Notes: generated by a model from the sequence alone, not told the origin. DNA of 19,750 nucleotides from CAYOVG01 sp964407285 (GCA_964407285.1 CAYOVG010000093.1:1-19750), one strand, 5' to 3'; counted from the first letter of the stretch, positions 8,688-16,850 are shown. Translations and numbers: made by a program.

Positions 8688-9749
8688 ATGCACATGATGT
8701 CGGCACCTTTCGGGCGGGCGGTTTCCGCCCTTTTTGTGTTGGGACTTCTACTGTTGAACGTGGGGTGCGGGGAGCCCAAAATCGTCATTAAAGATACCGT
8801 CCATTATGCGGAAGCCGGCAATAGCGCAGGTCCACAACAGGAAGATCAGGCCGTCGTTCCGATGAACTATCTTCTTGGGCCCGGCGATGAACTCGAGGTG
8901 CTCTACGGCATTGATCCCGGCGTAAATGTAACCGACTATCTCATCGAAGCGGAAGACACGCTAAGAATAGATTTTTATTACTACCCCACCATGAATACAA
9001 CCGTCCGGGTCAGACCGGATGGCCGTATCACGGCGCCGCTGCTCGGAGAAATGAAGGTTGCCGGCATGAGGCCCCAGGAACTGGCGGCTAAGCTGGAAGG
9101 ACTTTTCCGTCCGCACCTCAGCAGGCCCAAGATCACCGTTGATCTTCTGAATTTCAACATCAAAGTGGAGGAATTGAAAAAGGCCATCACCACCCAGGAC
9201 CGCGGTCAGTCCAGGCTCGTGGTCGTCAGACCGGACGGAAGCATATCGCTGCCCTATATCGGCGATACCAAGGTAGCCGGCATGACCGCTCCGGCGGCTT
9301 CTGAAGAACTGCAGCAACGATACCGGAAATATATAAGTAATCTGAGCGTGACCGTGGCCGTATTGCGTGCCCGTTCCTACAGGTATTACATCATGGGAGA
9401 GGTGGGGCGCCCGAATTTTTATGAGCTGTTGGGTCTGACGAGTCTTACGCAGGCGATCAGCATCGCCGGAGGTTTTACGCGTGACGCCAACACGCATCAG
9501 GTAGTAGTGATCAGCCGGGATAATAACGGAAACCCGAAAGCCCAGGTCTTGGATATGGACGAGGTGATAGGCAAAGGCAACATTGGAGCGGATATTCTTC
9601 TGAACCAGTACGATGTGGTCTTTGTCCCCAAGACCAAGCTCTCGGCGGCGGGTCTGGCGGGCGAACGCTTATGGCAGTTAATTCCCATAAGTTTCAGCGC
9701 AGGTTATGCCGCGGGACATACAGTATTTGCGCCGGCGACCACACCATAG
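8688..9749 (+). CDS. Wza-like polysaccharide export outer-membrane protein
   Basis: The predicted product is a periplasmic/outer-membrane export channel for exopolysaccharide, first gene of the operon. An N-terminal signal (RAVSALFVLGLLLLNVGC) ends in a lipoprotein-like cysteine at C27 followed by Gly, though the -3 position is Asn rather than Leu, so lipidation is probable but not textbook. The start motif NYLLGPGDELEVLYG (Poly_export) is followed by a second pair of strands (DTLRIDFYYYP), the typical VRPDGRITAPLLGEMKVAGMRPQELAAKL segment, a second similar unit (VVRPDGSISLPYIGDTKVAGMTAPAASEEL) and an SLBB-type region (YYIMGEVGRPNFYELLGLTSLTQAISIAGGF). The unit is thus internally duplicated. 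Start ATG 8688 has GGAGG eleven bases upstream; ATGs at 8694 and 8697 are less well placed. The Wzz-like gene follows after 12 bases. Confidence 0.93.
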   Translation: MHMMSAPFGRAVSALFVLGLLLLNVGCGEPKIVIKDTVHYAEAGNSAGPQQEDQAVVPMNYLLGPGDELEVLYGIDPGVNVTDYLIEAEDTLRIDFYYYPTMNTTVRVRPDGRITAPLLGEMKVAGMRPQELAAKLEGLFRPHLSRPKITVDLLNFNIKVEELKKAITTQDRGQSRLVVVRPDGSISLPYIGDTKVAGMTAPAASEELQQRYRKYISNLSVTVAVLRARSYRYYIMGEVGRPNFYELLGLTSLTQAISIAGGFTRDANTHQVVVISRDNNGNPKAQVLDMDEVIGKGNIGADILLNQYDVVFVPKTKLSAAGLAGERLWQLIPISFSAGYAAGHTVFAPATTP

Positions 9750-9761
9750 AGGGGTATGTAT

Positions 9762-11210
9762 ATGGATGCGGCAAGTCAGAGATTCTCTTTGCGAGACGTC
9801 CTCTTGGTCATCTTCTCCAAATTGCATGTCTTTAAGTGGACGTTCCTCATTATTGTGGTCGCCACGAACTCCGTTGCTTTTCTATCACCGTACATTTACC
9901 AGGTGACGGCCCAGGTCCTTATAAAACCGAGTTTCGATTCCAATCTCCTTTTCGAGGCAACCGTGAGCCGCCTGCAAGCGGACCCGGTTACACCGCAGAT
10001 CATCAACTCTGAAATCAACATAATGCTGTCGACGGAACTCCTGCGCAGAGTAGTCAAAGACATGGAACTCTACGCAACCGCCCCTCCCGGACAGTCGCCT
10101 CTTGCCAGGCTCAAAGAGAAAATCAAGAATCTGAAACTGGAACTCAAGGAAAAACTGGGGATTTCAAGCCAGAGCGATCCAATCGAACAGGCAATCGAGG
10201 ATTTGAGAAGCGACCTCAAGATAAAGCCCGTTACAATGTCCAACATCATTGAAGTCACATACTCGGGCAAAGATCCCGAAGAGATTACGTCTGTCGTCAA
10301 CACCCTCATAGACCGCTACATCGATCAGCACATCCATGTGCACCAGGCGCCCGAGGGGGAGCAGTTCTTTGCCGTCCAGGCCGAAACCTACAGACAGAAA
10401 CTGACCGAGGCCGAAACCTCCCTGCAAGATTTCCAACGCGAATGGTCCATTTCCGACATCACCGCCCAGAGGGCGAGCAATCTTGAAGTGTTGAAGCTGC
10501 TACGCGAAAACCTGGTAATGGTCAACGGCAAAATCGCGGAACAGGAAACACGGCTGAAGTTGAGCAGGGAAGATATGGAGGCTATGACCAGGGAAAACAT
10601 CCAAAACCCGGTTCTGTCCGACCTGACGAGGTCGCTCTTGCCGCTGCTCGTGGAGCGATCGAGGATTGCGACGCTCTATCCCAAAAGTTCCGTTGAATAC
10701 CAGGATATCGACAATCAGGTTTCGGAACTTACCGCAAAGATCCAGGCCGAGTTACACAATGCTTTGTCGGGCGCCGAGATCGATCTCAGTGCTCTGATGA
10801 GACAGAAGAGCGAATTTGAAGAAGCCATAAAAAATATCGAAGAAACCAGCGTCATGCTGACCGAAAAAGAGGTGGAGTTGAAGCGCCTCAACAGGCACAT
10901 TGCCGAGTATGAGAAGAACTATACACTGTACAGGCAAAAAGCCGAGGAAGCCCGGATCGAAAAACAGAAAGATCTCTCGAGAGTCTCCAATGTGTCGGTG
11001 TCGAGTTGGGCCACAAAACCCACGGTACCCGTGTTTCCCAAAAGGTTCCTAATGGCCGTCCTTTCGCTCGTCGTAGGCTTTCTTCTTGGAGTCGCCGGAA
11101 CGTTCGTGGCTTACTACCTGGATCATACCATCAAGAACCCGACGGACTTGCCGAACTCCGCAAACATTCCGATACTGAGCACCATTAATCTGGTAGAGGA
11201 GCAAAAATGA
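9762..11210 (+). CDS. Wzz/GumC-type polysaccharide chain-length determinant
   Basis: This inner-membrane co-polymerase is expected to control polymer length and to connect with the export channel. It has two transmembrane segments, near the N-terminus (FKWTFLIIVVATNSVAFLSPYIY) split by the usual Wzz signature region (TAQVLIKPSFDSNLL), and near the C-terminus (FLMAVLSLVVGFLLGVAGTFVAYYL). They flank a large periplasmic part rich in predicted coiled coil (about residues 95-430), and the proline-rich ATKPTVPVFPKRF precedes the second membrane helix, as in this family. ATG 9762 is favoured over ATG 9756 because the AGAGGGG site ends seven bases before it but only one base before 9756. There is no fused kinase domain; the P-loop partner is the next gene, with which it overlaps by four bases (ATGA). 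Confidence 0.93.
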   Translation: MDAASQRFSLRDVLLVIFSKLHVFKWTFLIIVVATNSVAFLSPYIYQVTAQVLIKPSFDSNLLFEATVSRLQADPVTPQIINSEINIMLSTELLRRVVKDMELYATAPPGQSPLARLKEKIKNLKLELKEKLGISSQSDPIEQAIEDLRSDLKIKPVTMSNIIEVTYSGKDPEEITSVVNTLIDRYIDQHIHVHQAPEGEQFFAVQAETYRQKLTEAETSLQDFQREWSISDITAQRASNLEVLKLLRENLVMVNGKIAEQETRLKLSREDMEAMTRENIQNPVLSDLTRSLLPLLVERSRIATLYPKSSVEYQDIDNQVSELTAKIQAELHNALSGAEIDLSALMRQKSEFEEAIKNIEETSVMLTEKEVELKRLNRHIAEYEKNYTLYRQKAEEARIEKQKDLSRVSNVSVSSWATKPTVPVFPKRFLMAVLSLVVGFLLGVAGTFVAYYLDHTIKNPTDLPNSANIPILSTINLVEEQK

Positions 11211-12166
11211 CCGAAGAGTCCAATTCCAAGGGACAGGAAAGGCAACTCGATCTGGCCCGCCTTATGGGACTTGATGCGGAAAGTGAGCGGAACTGCGATC
11301 AGACGGGGGAAGAGCTTCAGGAAGACGTCATCCTGGCCGGCGGGAGTTACCCCAAGTTTTCTCCAGCATTGGGTTCCGGACCGGGCAAACGAATGGATGC
11401 CGGACCGCGCCCCCCGTCGATCAGGCCCGTTGCGAAGGCTCAAAAGCAAGGGGCTCCCGTACAGGATTCCCGACCGGCGCGGGGACCGCAAAATGGAACC
11501 TGGAAATCGTTGTGGATGAGCAATCCGAAGCGCTACGGCTTTGTCATGGAAGGACTCCGGATAATAAAGAACAAACTGACTGCACTGAAAGAGAAAGAAG
11601 GACAAAGCGTCTTCCTGATAACCGGTGCGGATTTCAGGGCGGGAGCATCCACGATCGCGATCAATCTCAGCATGCTTATGGCCCAGGACCTTCTCGACCA
11701 GCGCATTCTGCTCATCGACGCCAATCCGACGAAACCCGGCCTTCATAAGGTTTTCGACCTGCCCGTTGAGGAGGGGTTGATGGACTACCTGCTGGATGAT
11801 TGTCCCCTGGACAGCATCGTGAAGAGTTCCAGCCTGTCCAACCTGGACCTGATAACATTGGGCACGGTCGACCAAAACGTTACCTCCCCTTTCGATCTCA
11901 TGCGATTCCAGCAACTTATGGAAGAAGCCCGGGAATTGTATGAATTCGTTCTGTTCGATTCCGCTCCGGTATTGCGATCCAGCCATTCCCGTATTCTTTC
12001 ACCCAAGGTCGACGGGGTCATCATTATCGTGGAGGCCAATGCAAGCCGCTGGGAAGTGCTCATCGAGATCAAGAACCAACTGGAGATGGACGGCGCCCGA
12101 CTTCTTGGAGGGGTCCTCAACAAACGGCGCTTCGTCATACCCAAATGGGTATATCGCTTCATTTAG
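11207..12166 (+). CDS. CpsD/CapB-type BY-kinase-like P-loop protein with degenerate Walker A
   Basis: The position (ATGA overlap with wzz) and fold match the cytoplasmic bacterial tyrosine-kinase partner of Wzz proteins. The kinase-like domain spans about residues 108-319, after a ~100-residue polar, Pro/Gly-rich linker. The P-loop reads ITGADFRAGAST: the invariant lysine of GK(S/T) is alanine (A147, codon GCA at 11645). Walker A' is LLIDANPTKPGLHKVF (D171, with Asn where Asp is usual) and Walker B is EFVLFDSAP (D251). The C-terminus (KRRFVIPKWVYRFI) has one tyrosine, not the Tyr cluster phosphorylated in classical BY-kinases. It may therefore be a pseudokinase or a MinD-like scaffold rather than an active autokinase. 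GAGGAG lies six bases before the ATG. The family is secure; enzymatic activity is doubtful. Confidence 0.88.
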   Translation: MTEESNSKGQERQLDLARLMGLDAESERNCDQTGEELQEDVILAGGSYPKFSPALGSGPGKRMDAGPRPPSIRPVAKAQKQGAPVQDSRPARGPQNGTWKSLWMSNPKRYGFVMEGLRIIKNKLTALKEKEGQSVFLITGADFRAGASTIAINLSMLMAQDLLDQRILLIDANPTKPGLHKVFDLPVEEGLMDYLLDDCPLDSIVKSSSLSNLDLITLGTVDQNVTSPFDLMRFQQLMEEARELYEFVLFDSAPVLRSSHSRILSPKVDGVIIIVEANASRWEVLIEIKNQLEMDGARLLGGVLNKRRFVIPKWVYRFI

Positions 12167-12191
12167 CACGCTGGAGAGGAGGAAAGCATCG

Positions 12192-13391
12192 GTGCAGAGC
12201 GGAAGGAGGATACGTGTCGCCTTTGCCAATAATTACGTCACCCCATATCGCGCGCCTCTCTATGAAACCATGGCCGCCTTCCCGGATTGGGATTTCATGC
12301 TCTTTGTCTCCACCCTGATGGAATTCGACCGTCAGTGGGGGACCCGCCGGGAGTGGCCCTTCTTCTGCAAAGTCAATTACAACCTGCACTACAAACGAAA
12401 CTTGGTTCACACCGTTCCTTTCGTGTATGAGGATGTGCGGCAGGTACATCTGCCGGTCGGTCTGCTTTTCGATCTTCTCAAGTACAAACCCGATGTGGTC
12501 GTTTCGGCGGAATTGGGAATGCGCAGCCTCATCTCCGCGCTCTACTGCCGGCTGGCCGGAAAACCCCTGATCCTGTGGTACTATCAGACGAGATGGACCG
12601 AACGCGATATAAGCCGGCAGAAGAAATGGGTCAGACGGATGCTTATTCCCCTGGCGCAGGCTTTCGTCGGAATGGGAAAGGAGGCCAGGGCTTACCTGCA
12701 AAGCCTTGGGATATCGCCTTCCATCATCTTCGACGCCCCGAATGCGGTGGATATGGCCCGGTTCAACCGGCGGCTTCCGGAATGGGAACGCAGAGAACTG
12801 CGCGCTCGATTCAAAGCCGATGGGCTCACATTCCTGTTTGTGGGAAGAATGATTCCCATCAAAGGCATCTCCCATTTATTGCAAGCATGGAAGAGATTCA
12901 GCGATTCACATCCGGACGAAGTCACGTTGCTGCTGGTGGGAGGAGGCGTTCTCGAGGATTCCCTCCGACGGCAGGTCGAAGCCATGGGCTTAAAGAACGT
13001 GATCTTTCCGGGGTTCATCCAGCCGGAGAAGATACCCGAAGTTTACGGTGCGGCGGACATTTCGGTCTTTCCCACGCTGGAGGACAACTGGGGGCTCGTG
13101 GTAAACGAATCCATGGCCATGGGCGTCCCCGTGATCTGCTCCCGTTACGCGGGTTGCGCTACGGACCTGATCGTCGAAGGCAGGAACGGCTGGCTCGTCG
13201 ATCCTTTGGATATAGGCGATATGGTCCGAAAACTCGAAGCGGCATGGGATGCGCAAGAGCGCGGAACCTCCATGAGCCGGTACGCCGTGGATTCGATTGC
13301 GGAAGTGACGTTGGATCGAATGGCGGAAGGCTTCAGGTCGGCTGTGGATTTCGTGGTCCGGAGAACTCGCGCGACCCGAGAAGTAGTGTGA
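12192..13391 (+). CDS. GT4-type glycosyltransferase (GT-B fold)
   Basis: The predicted enzyme is a retaining cytoplasmic or membrane-associated glycosyltransferase adding one sugar to the lipid-linked repeat unit; donor and acceptor are unknown. The N-terminal half (VAFANNYVTPYRAPLYETMA) has the acceptor-domain pattern of GT4 enzymes; the C-terminal half has TFLFVGRMIPIKGISHLLQAW, LLLVGGGVLEDSLRRQ, NVIFPGFIQPEKIPEVYGAADISVFPT in sequence and the E-x7-E motif in EDNWGLVVNESMAMGVPVI. The frame is open further upstream into the preceding gene, but GTG 12192 is the sensible start: AGGAGG ends nine bases before it, it lies 25 bases after the previous stop, and it gives a normal 399-aa protein that begins just before the first beta strand (RIRVAFANNY). 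Confidence 0.92.
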   Translation: MQSGRRIRVAFANNYVTPYRAPLYETMAAFPDWDFMLFVSTLMEFDRQWGTRREWPFFCKVNYNLHYKRNLVHTVPFVYEDVRQVHLPVGLLFDLLKYKPDVVVSAELGMRSLISALYCRLAGKPLILWYYQTRWTERDISRQKKWVRRMLIPLAQAFVGMGKEARAYLQSLGISPSIIFDAPNAVDMARFNRRLPEWERRELRARFKADGLTFLFVGRMIPIKGISHLLQAWKRFSDSHPDEVTLLLVGGGVLEDSLRRQVEAMGLKNVIFPGFIQPEKIPEVYGAADISVFPTLEDNWGLVVNESMAMGVPVICSRYAGCATDLIVEGRNGWLVDPLDIGDMVRKLEAAWDAQERGTSMSRYAVDSIAEVTLDRMAEGFRSAVDFVVRRTRATREVV

Positions 13392-13462
13392 GTGAGATGA
13401 GATGTCTATGAGGGCGGAACGAAACCTGTTCAACTTACACCAGGTATTATCGAGGAAGAGCA

Positions 13463-14269
13463 ATGTCTCGGCAATCGCATGAAGTAGAAGTGCTTCGGCC
13501 TTCCAGGTATCCCGTCATCGGGGTAAGCGTCAGCGCCGTTACCTACGACAGCGCACTGGAAATGGTTACCGCGGCGGCACAAGCGAGAGCATCCGCATGC
13601 GTGACGCATCTTGCCGTCCACGGACTGGTCGTCGGTTCTCAGGATGCCGGTTTCAGGAGCATGCTGGAGCGCTTCGATATTGTCGCCCCCGACGGTCAGC
13701 CGGTAAGATACGCTCTGAACATCCTTCACCAACAGCAGTTGCCCGACCGCTGCTACGGCCCTGAATTCATGCTCCGAGTCTGCAAGAGGATGGCGGAACT
13801 CGGAATCGGAGTGTACCTCTACGGAAGCCACCGTCATGTGGTGGAGGCGCTTCGGGACAACCTGCAGGCGCGATACCCCGGAATCCGGATTGCCGGTTGC
13901 GAACCATCCCTGTTTCGTCCCCTGACGGATGAGGAAGACGAAGCTTTGACGCACCGCATCAATGCCGTCGGCGCCGGGGTCGTATTCATCGGCCTGGGAT
14001 GCCCTCTCCAGGAGAGGTTCGCTTTCGAACACAAGGGCAAAATAAATGCTGTCCAGATTTGCGTGGGGGCTGCGTTCGACTTTCATGCCGCCAACAAGAA
14101 AATGGCTCCGCCCTGGATGCAGAAGCTATCGTTGGAGTGGCTTTTTCGACTAATGCAAGAACCCCGGAGGCTATGGCGACGATATCTGCATACGAATTCG
14201 GTCTTTTTGCTGAAGCTGCTTTCTCAGTACATTTCGATGTCAATTATCCATCATAGAAACAAGAAGTAG
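13463..14269 (+). CDS. WecG/TagA/CpsF family glycosyltransferase (GT26)
   Basis: Members of this family (E. coli WecG, Bacillus TagA) transfer N-acetylmannosamine-type sugars to undecaprenyl-linked acceptors at the inner face of the membrane. Family landmarks are present in order: YPVIGVSVSAVTYDSAL, IVAPDGQPVRYAL (with the probable catalytic Asp, D77), YGPEFMLRVC, GVYLYGSHRHVVEAL, VVFIGLGCPLQERF, VGAAFDFHAANKKMAPPWMQ and LEWLFRLMQEPRRLWRRY. ATG 13463 has AGGAAGAG just upstream. It lies 71 bases after the GT4 gene and is probably the last gene of the wza-like operon, as a 454-base AT-rich gap follows. The sugar specificity cannot be read from sequence. Confidence 0.93.
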   Translation: MSRQSHEVEVLRPSRYPVIGVSVSAVTYDSALEMVTAAAQARASACVTHLAVHGLVVGSQDAGFRSMLERFDIVAPDGQPVRYALNILHQQQLPDRCYGPEFMLRVCKRMAELGIGVYLYGSHRHVVEALRDNLQARYPGIRIAGCEPSLFRPLTDEEDEALTHRINAVGAGVVFIGLGCPLQERFAFEHKGKINAVQICVGAAFDFHAANKKMAPPWMQKLSLEWLFRLMQEPRRLWRRYLHTNSVFLLKLLSQYISMSIIHHRNKK

Positions 14270-14299
14270 CAGTCAAATTCTGGATGCAATAAATATTCC

Positions 14300-14328
14300 T
14301 TGACAAGGAGTTTCCTTTCGGATAGCTT
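14300..14328 (+). promoter_or_regulatory. Candidate sigma-70 promoter overlapping a palindrome
   Basis: TTGACA at 14300-14305, a 17-base spacer, then TAGCTT at 14323-14328 (three of six matches to TATAAT). The -35 box lies within the perfect palindrome TCCTTG-A-CAAGGA (14297-14309), so a repressor bound there would block it. The weak -10 box lowers confidence. Confidence 0.35.
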
Positions 14329-14388
14329 CCATAATACGCTTTTTTTGCCTTGCTTAGAGCGAGGAAATACTAAGTATTTTCGATATGT

Positions 14389-14457
14389 TAAGATTTTATC
14401 GCTCACTGTAGGGGTGTTGAAATTTCATCCATTTCCATGGGGATGGTAAGATTTTAT
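14389..14457 (+). repeat. Exact 11-base direct repeat, possible activator sites
   Basis: TAAGATTTTAT occurs at 14389-14399 and again at 14447-14457, 58 bases apart. The copies lie about 184 and 126 bases upstream of the sigma-54-like -24 box, a usual distance for enhancer-binding-protein sites. Their function is inferred only from placement. Confidence 0.5.
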
Positions 14458-14582
14458 TCACCCTTCCGTGATCGAAAAGCGAATCGAAGCGGATCGCGAA
14501 ATCATTCCATACGCAAGCTATCCCCTCTCCTGTAAAGAGAAACAGGTAGAGGGAAAGCAAAACATTGGGGCACGCCGACTGA

Positions 14583-14598
14583 TGGCATAACATTTGCT
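14583..14598 (+). promoter_or_regulatory. Sigma-54 promoter candidate for the ATPase-SPOR gene
   Basis: TGGCAT-N5-TTGCT matches the sigma-54 consensus TGGCAC-N5-TTGC(A/T) in all but one base, with GG and GC ten bases apart as required. It is on the correct strand, intergenic, about 125 bases before the ATG at 14724, which would give a leader of roughly 110 bases. No enhancer-binding activator is encoded in the window. Confidence 0.55.
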
Positions 14599-14723
14599 TA
14601 TTGCACCGCGCCGTGGAACCGACCGGACGGAAACGGAGGTTCGCAGGGTCCGGAACTTTATCCGGAAGAAAGACTATATCCCGGTCTCGACCATGTTGTC
14701 AGGAAGTTTCGAGGGGGAAGAAG

Positions 14724-15694
14724 ATGTATCTTGAGCATTTCAATCTCAAGGCATTACCGTTTGAAAACGCCTCCGACCCGGCTTTTTTTGTTTTGCATGG
14801 ACAGTACAGGACCGCGCTTGCCGCTTTGCTGTACGGAATTGTATCCGGAAAGGGGCTGTTGGTCGTAGTCGGTCCCAGCGGCTGCGGGAAGACAACCTTG
14901 AGCTACACATTGCAGGCCCGGCTCCCCGATGAATACAACGCCTGCTCCATCGTTTATCTCGGATCTCAGTCTCTGGAAATAACACGTTTTCTTGCCGGCG
15001 AACTGGATGTGCCGATCCCGGATGGCTCCTTTCTGTCTCTGGCCAAGAACATAAGGACAAAGCTGCTGGAAGAACGGGAGAAGGGCCGAAGGAACGTGCT
15101 CATCATCGACGAGGCGCAGTTGATGAGCGCCGAAGCGTTCCGTGAGATTCTATTCCTGAGCAACCAGGAAACGCCCCGGCACAAGCTTCTGCAAATCATC
15201 CTAATGGGTAGGCCCGAACTCATGAGGAGAATCAAAGCTCCCCAGTTCGAACCTTTGAGTCAGCGGATTTCCGTCATACAGTCGCTGGAGCCTCTTGATT
15301 GGATGCGGATGGTTAAATACATCCAGGAACGACTGAGGACCGCCGGCAGAAATGCGCCCCTGTTCACAAGCCAGGCTTTCAGCGCAATCTACAGCATCTC
15401 CAAAGGGACGCCCAGAACTATCAATAAGATATGTGATCAGGCTCTCCTGAACGCTTTTCTTGCCGAAACTTCCATCGTTAAGGTCGAATTCATCCTGCAA
15501 GCCGCGCGGGAACTGGATCTCGATATCCCGACTCCCATTCTGGGATCGGTTCGAAAGAGGCCGATGGGAGCCGGAAGCGTATCTGAAGTTCTTGATGGAA
15601 CGGAGAACTCCGAGACCCGCCTCGCGGCTGACGAAACAGGTAGCGCACCGGCGGCGCCCTCCGAGCGGAGCGGTGCATGCCCGCCCAATCCGGG
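14724..15694 (+). CDS. ExeA/DamX-like AAA ATPase, N-terminal part (interrupted by assembly gap)
   Basis: This is an AAA-type ATPase of the ExeA/GspA class, proteins that couple ATP use to envelope assembly and that recur next to exopolysaccharide genes. It begins MYLEHFNLKALPFENASDP, the typical ExeA N-terminus. Walker A is GPSGCGKTT (residues 50-58), Walker B is VLIIDEAQ (125-132, D129), then ILMGRPEL, SQRI (arginine-finger region) and KGTPRTINKICDQALL (sensor 2). After about residue 275 comes a polar linker that runs into the N-run at 15695. Read straight through the placeholder it would stop at 15711-15713, but that depends on the arbitrary gap length. ATG 14724 has GAGGGGG upstream; an in-frame extension to 14601 has no such support and is low quality. 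It continues most likely into the SPOR part after the gap. Confidence 0.9.
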
Positions 15695-15704
15695 NNNNNN
15701 NNNN
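15695..15704. other. Assembly gap (10 N)
   Basis: A run of ten N marks unknown sequence of unknown length. It falls in the polar linker between the ATPase domain and the membrane/SPOR region. The reading frames before and after fit one continuous gene only if the true gap length is a multiple of three, which ten is not. Confidence 0.98.
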
Positions 15705-16821
15705 GGTTCCTGAACCCGCCTGCATGGTGAAGACAAATGATGCGCCACCCTCCAAACCGGATTCCTCTGCCGCCGTCGATAGGGAACATTCGGTCCATGC
15801 GGGAGGGACCGCGGCAATATCCATACTGCCGCGCAGGACGCCCGGGATTTATCAGGCAGGTCTCGTAGCGGTTGCACTGTGCACGGTTTTGTTGGGATGG
15901 GGACTTTTGCGAGTTGCATCCGCACCCACGGGCTTCAAATCGATTTCACAACCGGCCATGGTGGAAAAAACGCCCGGTCCGTCAGCAAACATCACCAGCG
16001 TTGAACCGGACACCTTGAAGATATCGGTGGACCGGCATCTGGCGCAAAACGCCGGCGACGGACCTCCAGTATTTGAAACGCGGCAACCTATGGAAAAACC
16101 TGGTGCAGAGCAGATGAACCCGTCGCCGGCGACTCAGAGCGCCATCACCACGTCACCCGACGAACCAACCCCTCAACCGGAGACCGATGCGCAGGCGGGT
16201 GCGGACCCTGCCGGGGCCGCTCCGATCGAGCAGTCACAAGCTCCAGTCGAACAAGAAGCACTTGCATTGAACGCTCCTCAAAGCCCGGATATCGAGGATA
16301 TCGACCGTGAAGCCGCGGGCAACGCGAATGCGAACGAGACCACGGCCCATACCGAGGAGCAGACTGCTTCCGCATGGAATCCATCTCCCTACTCGCTGCA
16401 GGTTTCCACCTTCTTCCACCCGAAGACGGCTGCCAGGGCTATGGACAATTTGAGGGCGAAGGGATTGTCTCCTTACACAACCATTGCACGCAGCAACGGC
16501 AACAAGGTCATGTATCGCATCTATTGCGGGACCTTTCGTCATGAAGAAGATGCGTTGGCGTATGCAAGGAAATTTCACTTGAACGACGTATTAGTCCGGC
16601 AAACTCCCTTTGCCAATCAGATTGTGGCTAATGCCGAAGAAACCGAATTTCAGGCAGTTCTGTCCCGTCTCTCGGATCTGGGCTACTTTCCTTACGTAAT
16701 GACCAGGGAAAATGGCGAGCGACTATTGCTTGTCGGGGTACATTCAACCAGGGAGGAAGCTCTGGAGCTTTCTCTTGAACTGAAGGAGAAAGGAATTCAG
16801 AGTGACGTAATTGAAAGATAG
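15705..16821 (+). CDS. Membrane-anchored tandem SPOR-like part, probably C-terminal half of the ATPase
   Basis: After the gap the frame reads a polar, Pro/Ser/Ala-rich stretch, one transmembrane helix (IYQAGLVAVALCTVLLGWGLL, about 15847-15909), then about 150 residues rich in Pro, Glu, Ala and Gln (periplasmic linker), then two SPOR-like units. The first, about 16384-16605, has SPYSLQVSTFFHPKTAARAM and VMYRIYCGTFRHEEDALAYA; the second, about 16645-16815, has FQAVLSRLSDLGYFPYVMT and RLLLVGVHSTREEALELS. SPOR domains bind septal or remodelled peptidoglycan. ATPase, helix, linker, SPOR is the architecture of DamX/ExeA-type proteins, which would place ATPase inside and SPOR in the periplasm. An independent gene starting at ATG 15724 is the alternative, but it would lack a Shine-Dalgarno site. 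A terminator follows. Confidence 0.85.
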
Positions 16822-16850
16822 AGATCTATTGCCGGTTGCTGTCCCCATAT

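Larger units (their letters stand above)
14270..14723 (+). promoter_or_regulatory. 454-base noncoding regulatory gap upstream of the ATPase gene
   Basis: No credible coding sequence is visible. Compared with the flanking genes its left two thirds are AT-rich. It holds a TTGACA box inside an inverted repeat (14297-14309), a T-run at 14340-14346, an exact 11-base direct repeat (14389-14399 and 14447-14457) and a sigma-54-like promoter (14583-14598). The ATPase Shine-Dalgarno GAGGGGG ends a few bases before 14724. Confidence 0.6.

Noticed and set aside
11940..12191. Upstream extension of the GT4 glycosyltransferase into the BY-kinase-like gene
   Set aside because: The frame is open but overlaps a conserved kinase-like domain; the GTG at 12192 with AGGAGG nine bases upstream is a far better start.
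14347..14363. Hairpin CCTTGCT/AGCGAGG next to a T-run as a terminator for the WecG-like gene
   Set aside because: The T-run (14340-14346) precedes the stem on the plus strand and would read as A on the minus strand, so neither orientation gives a working terminator.
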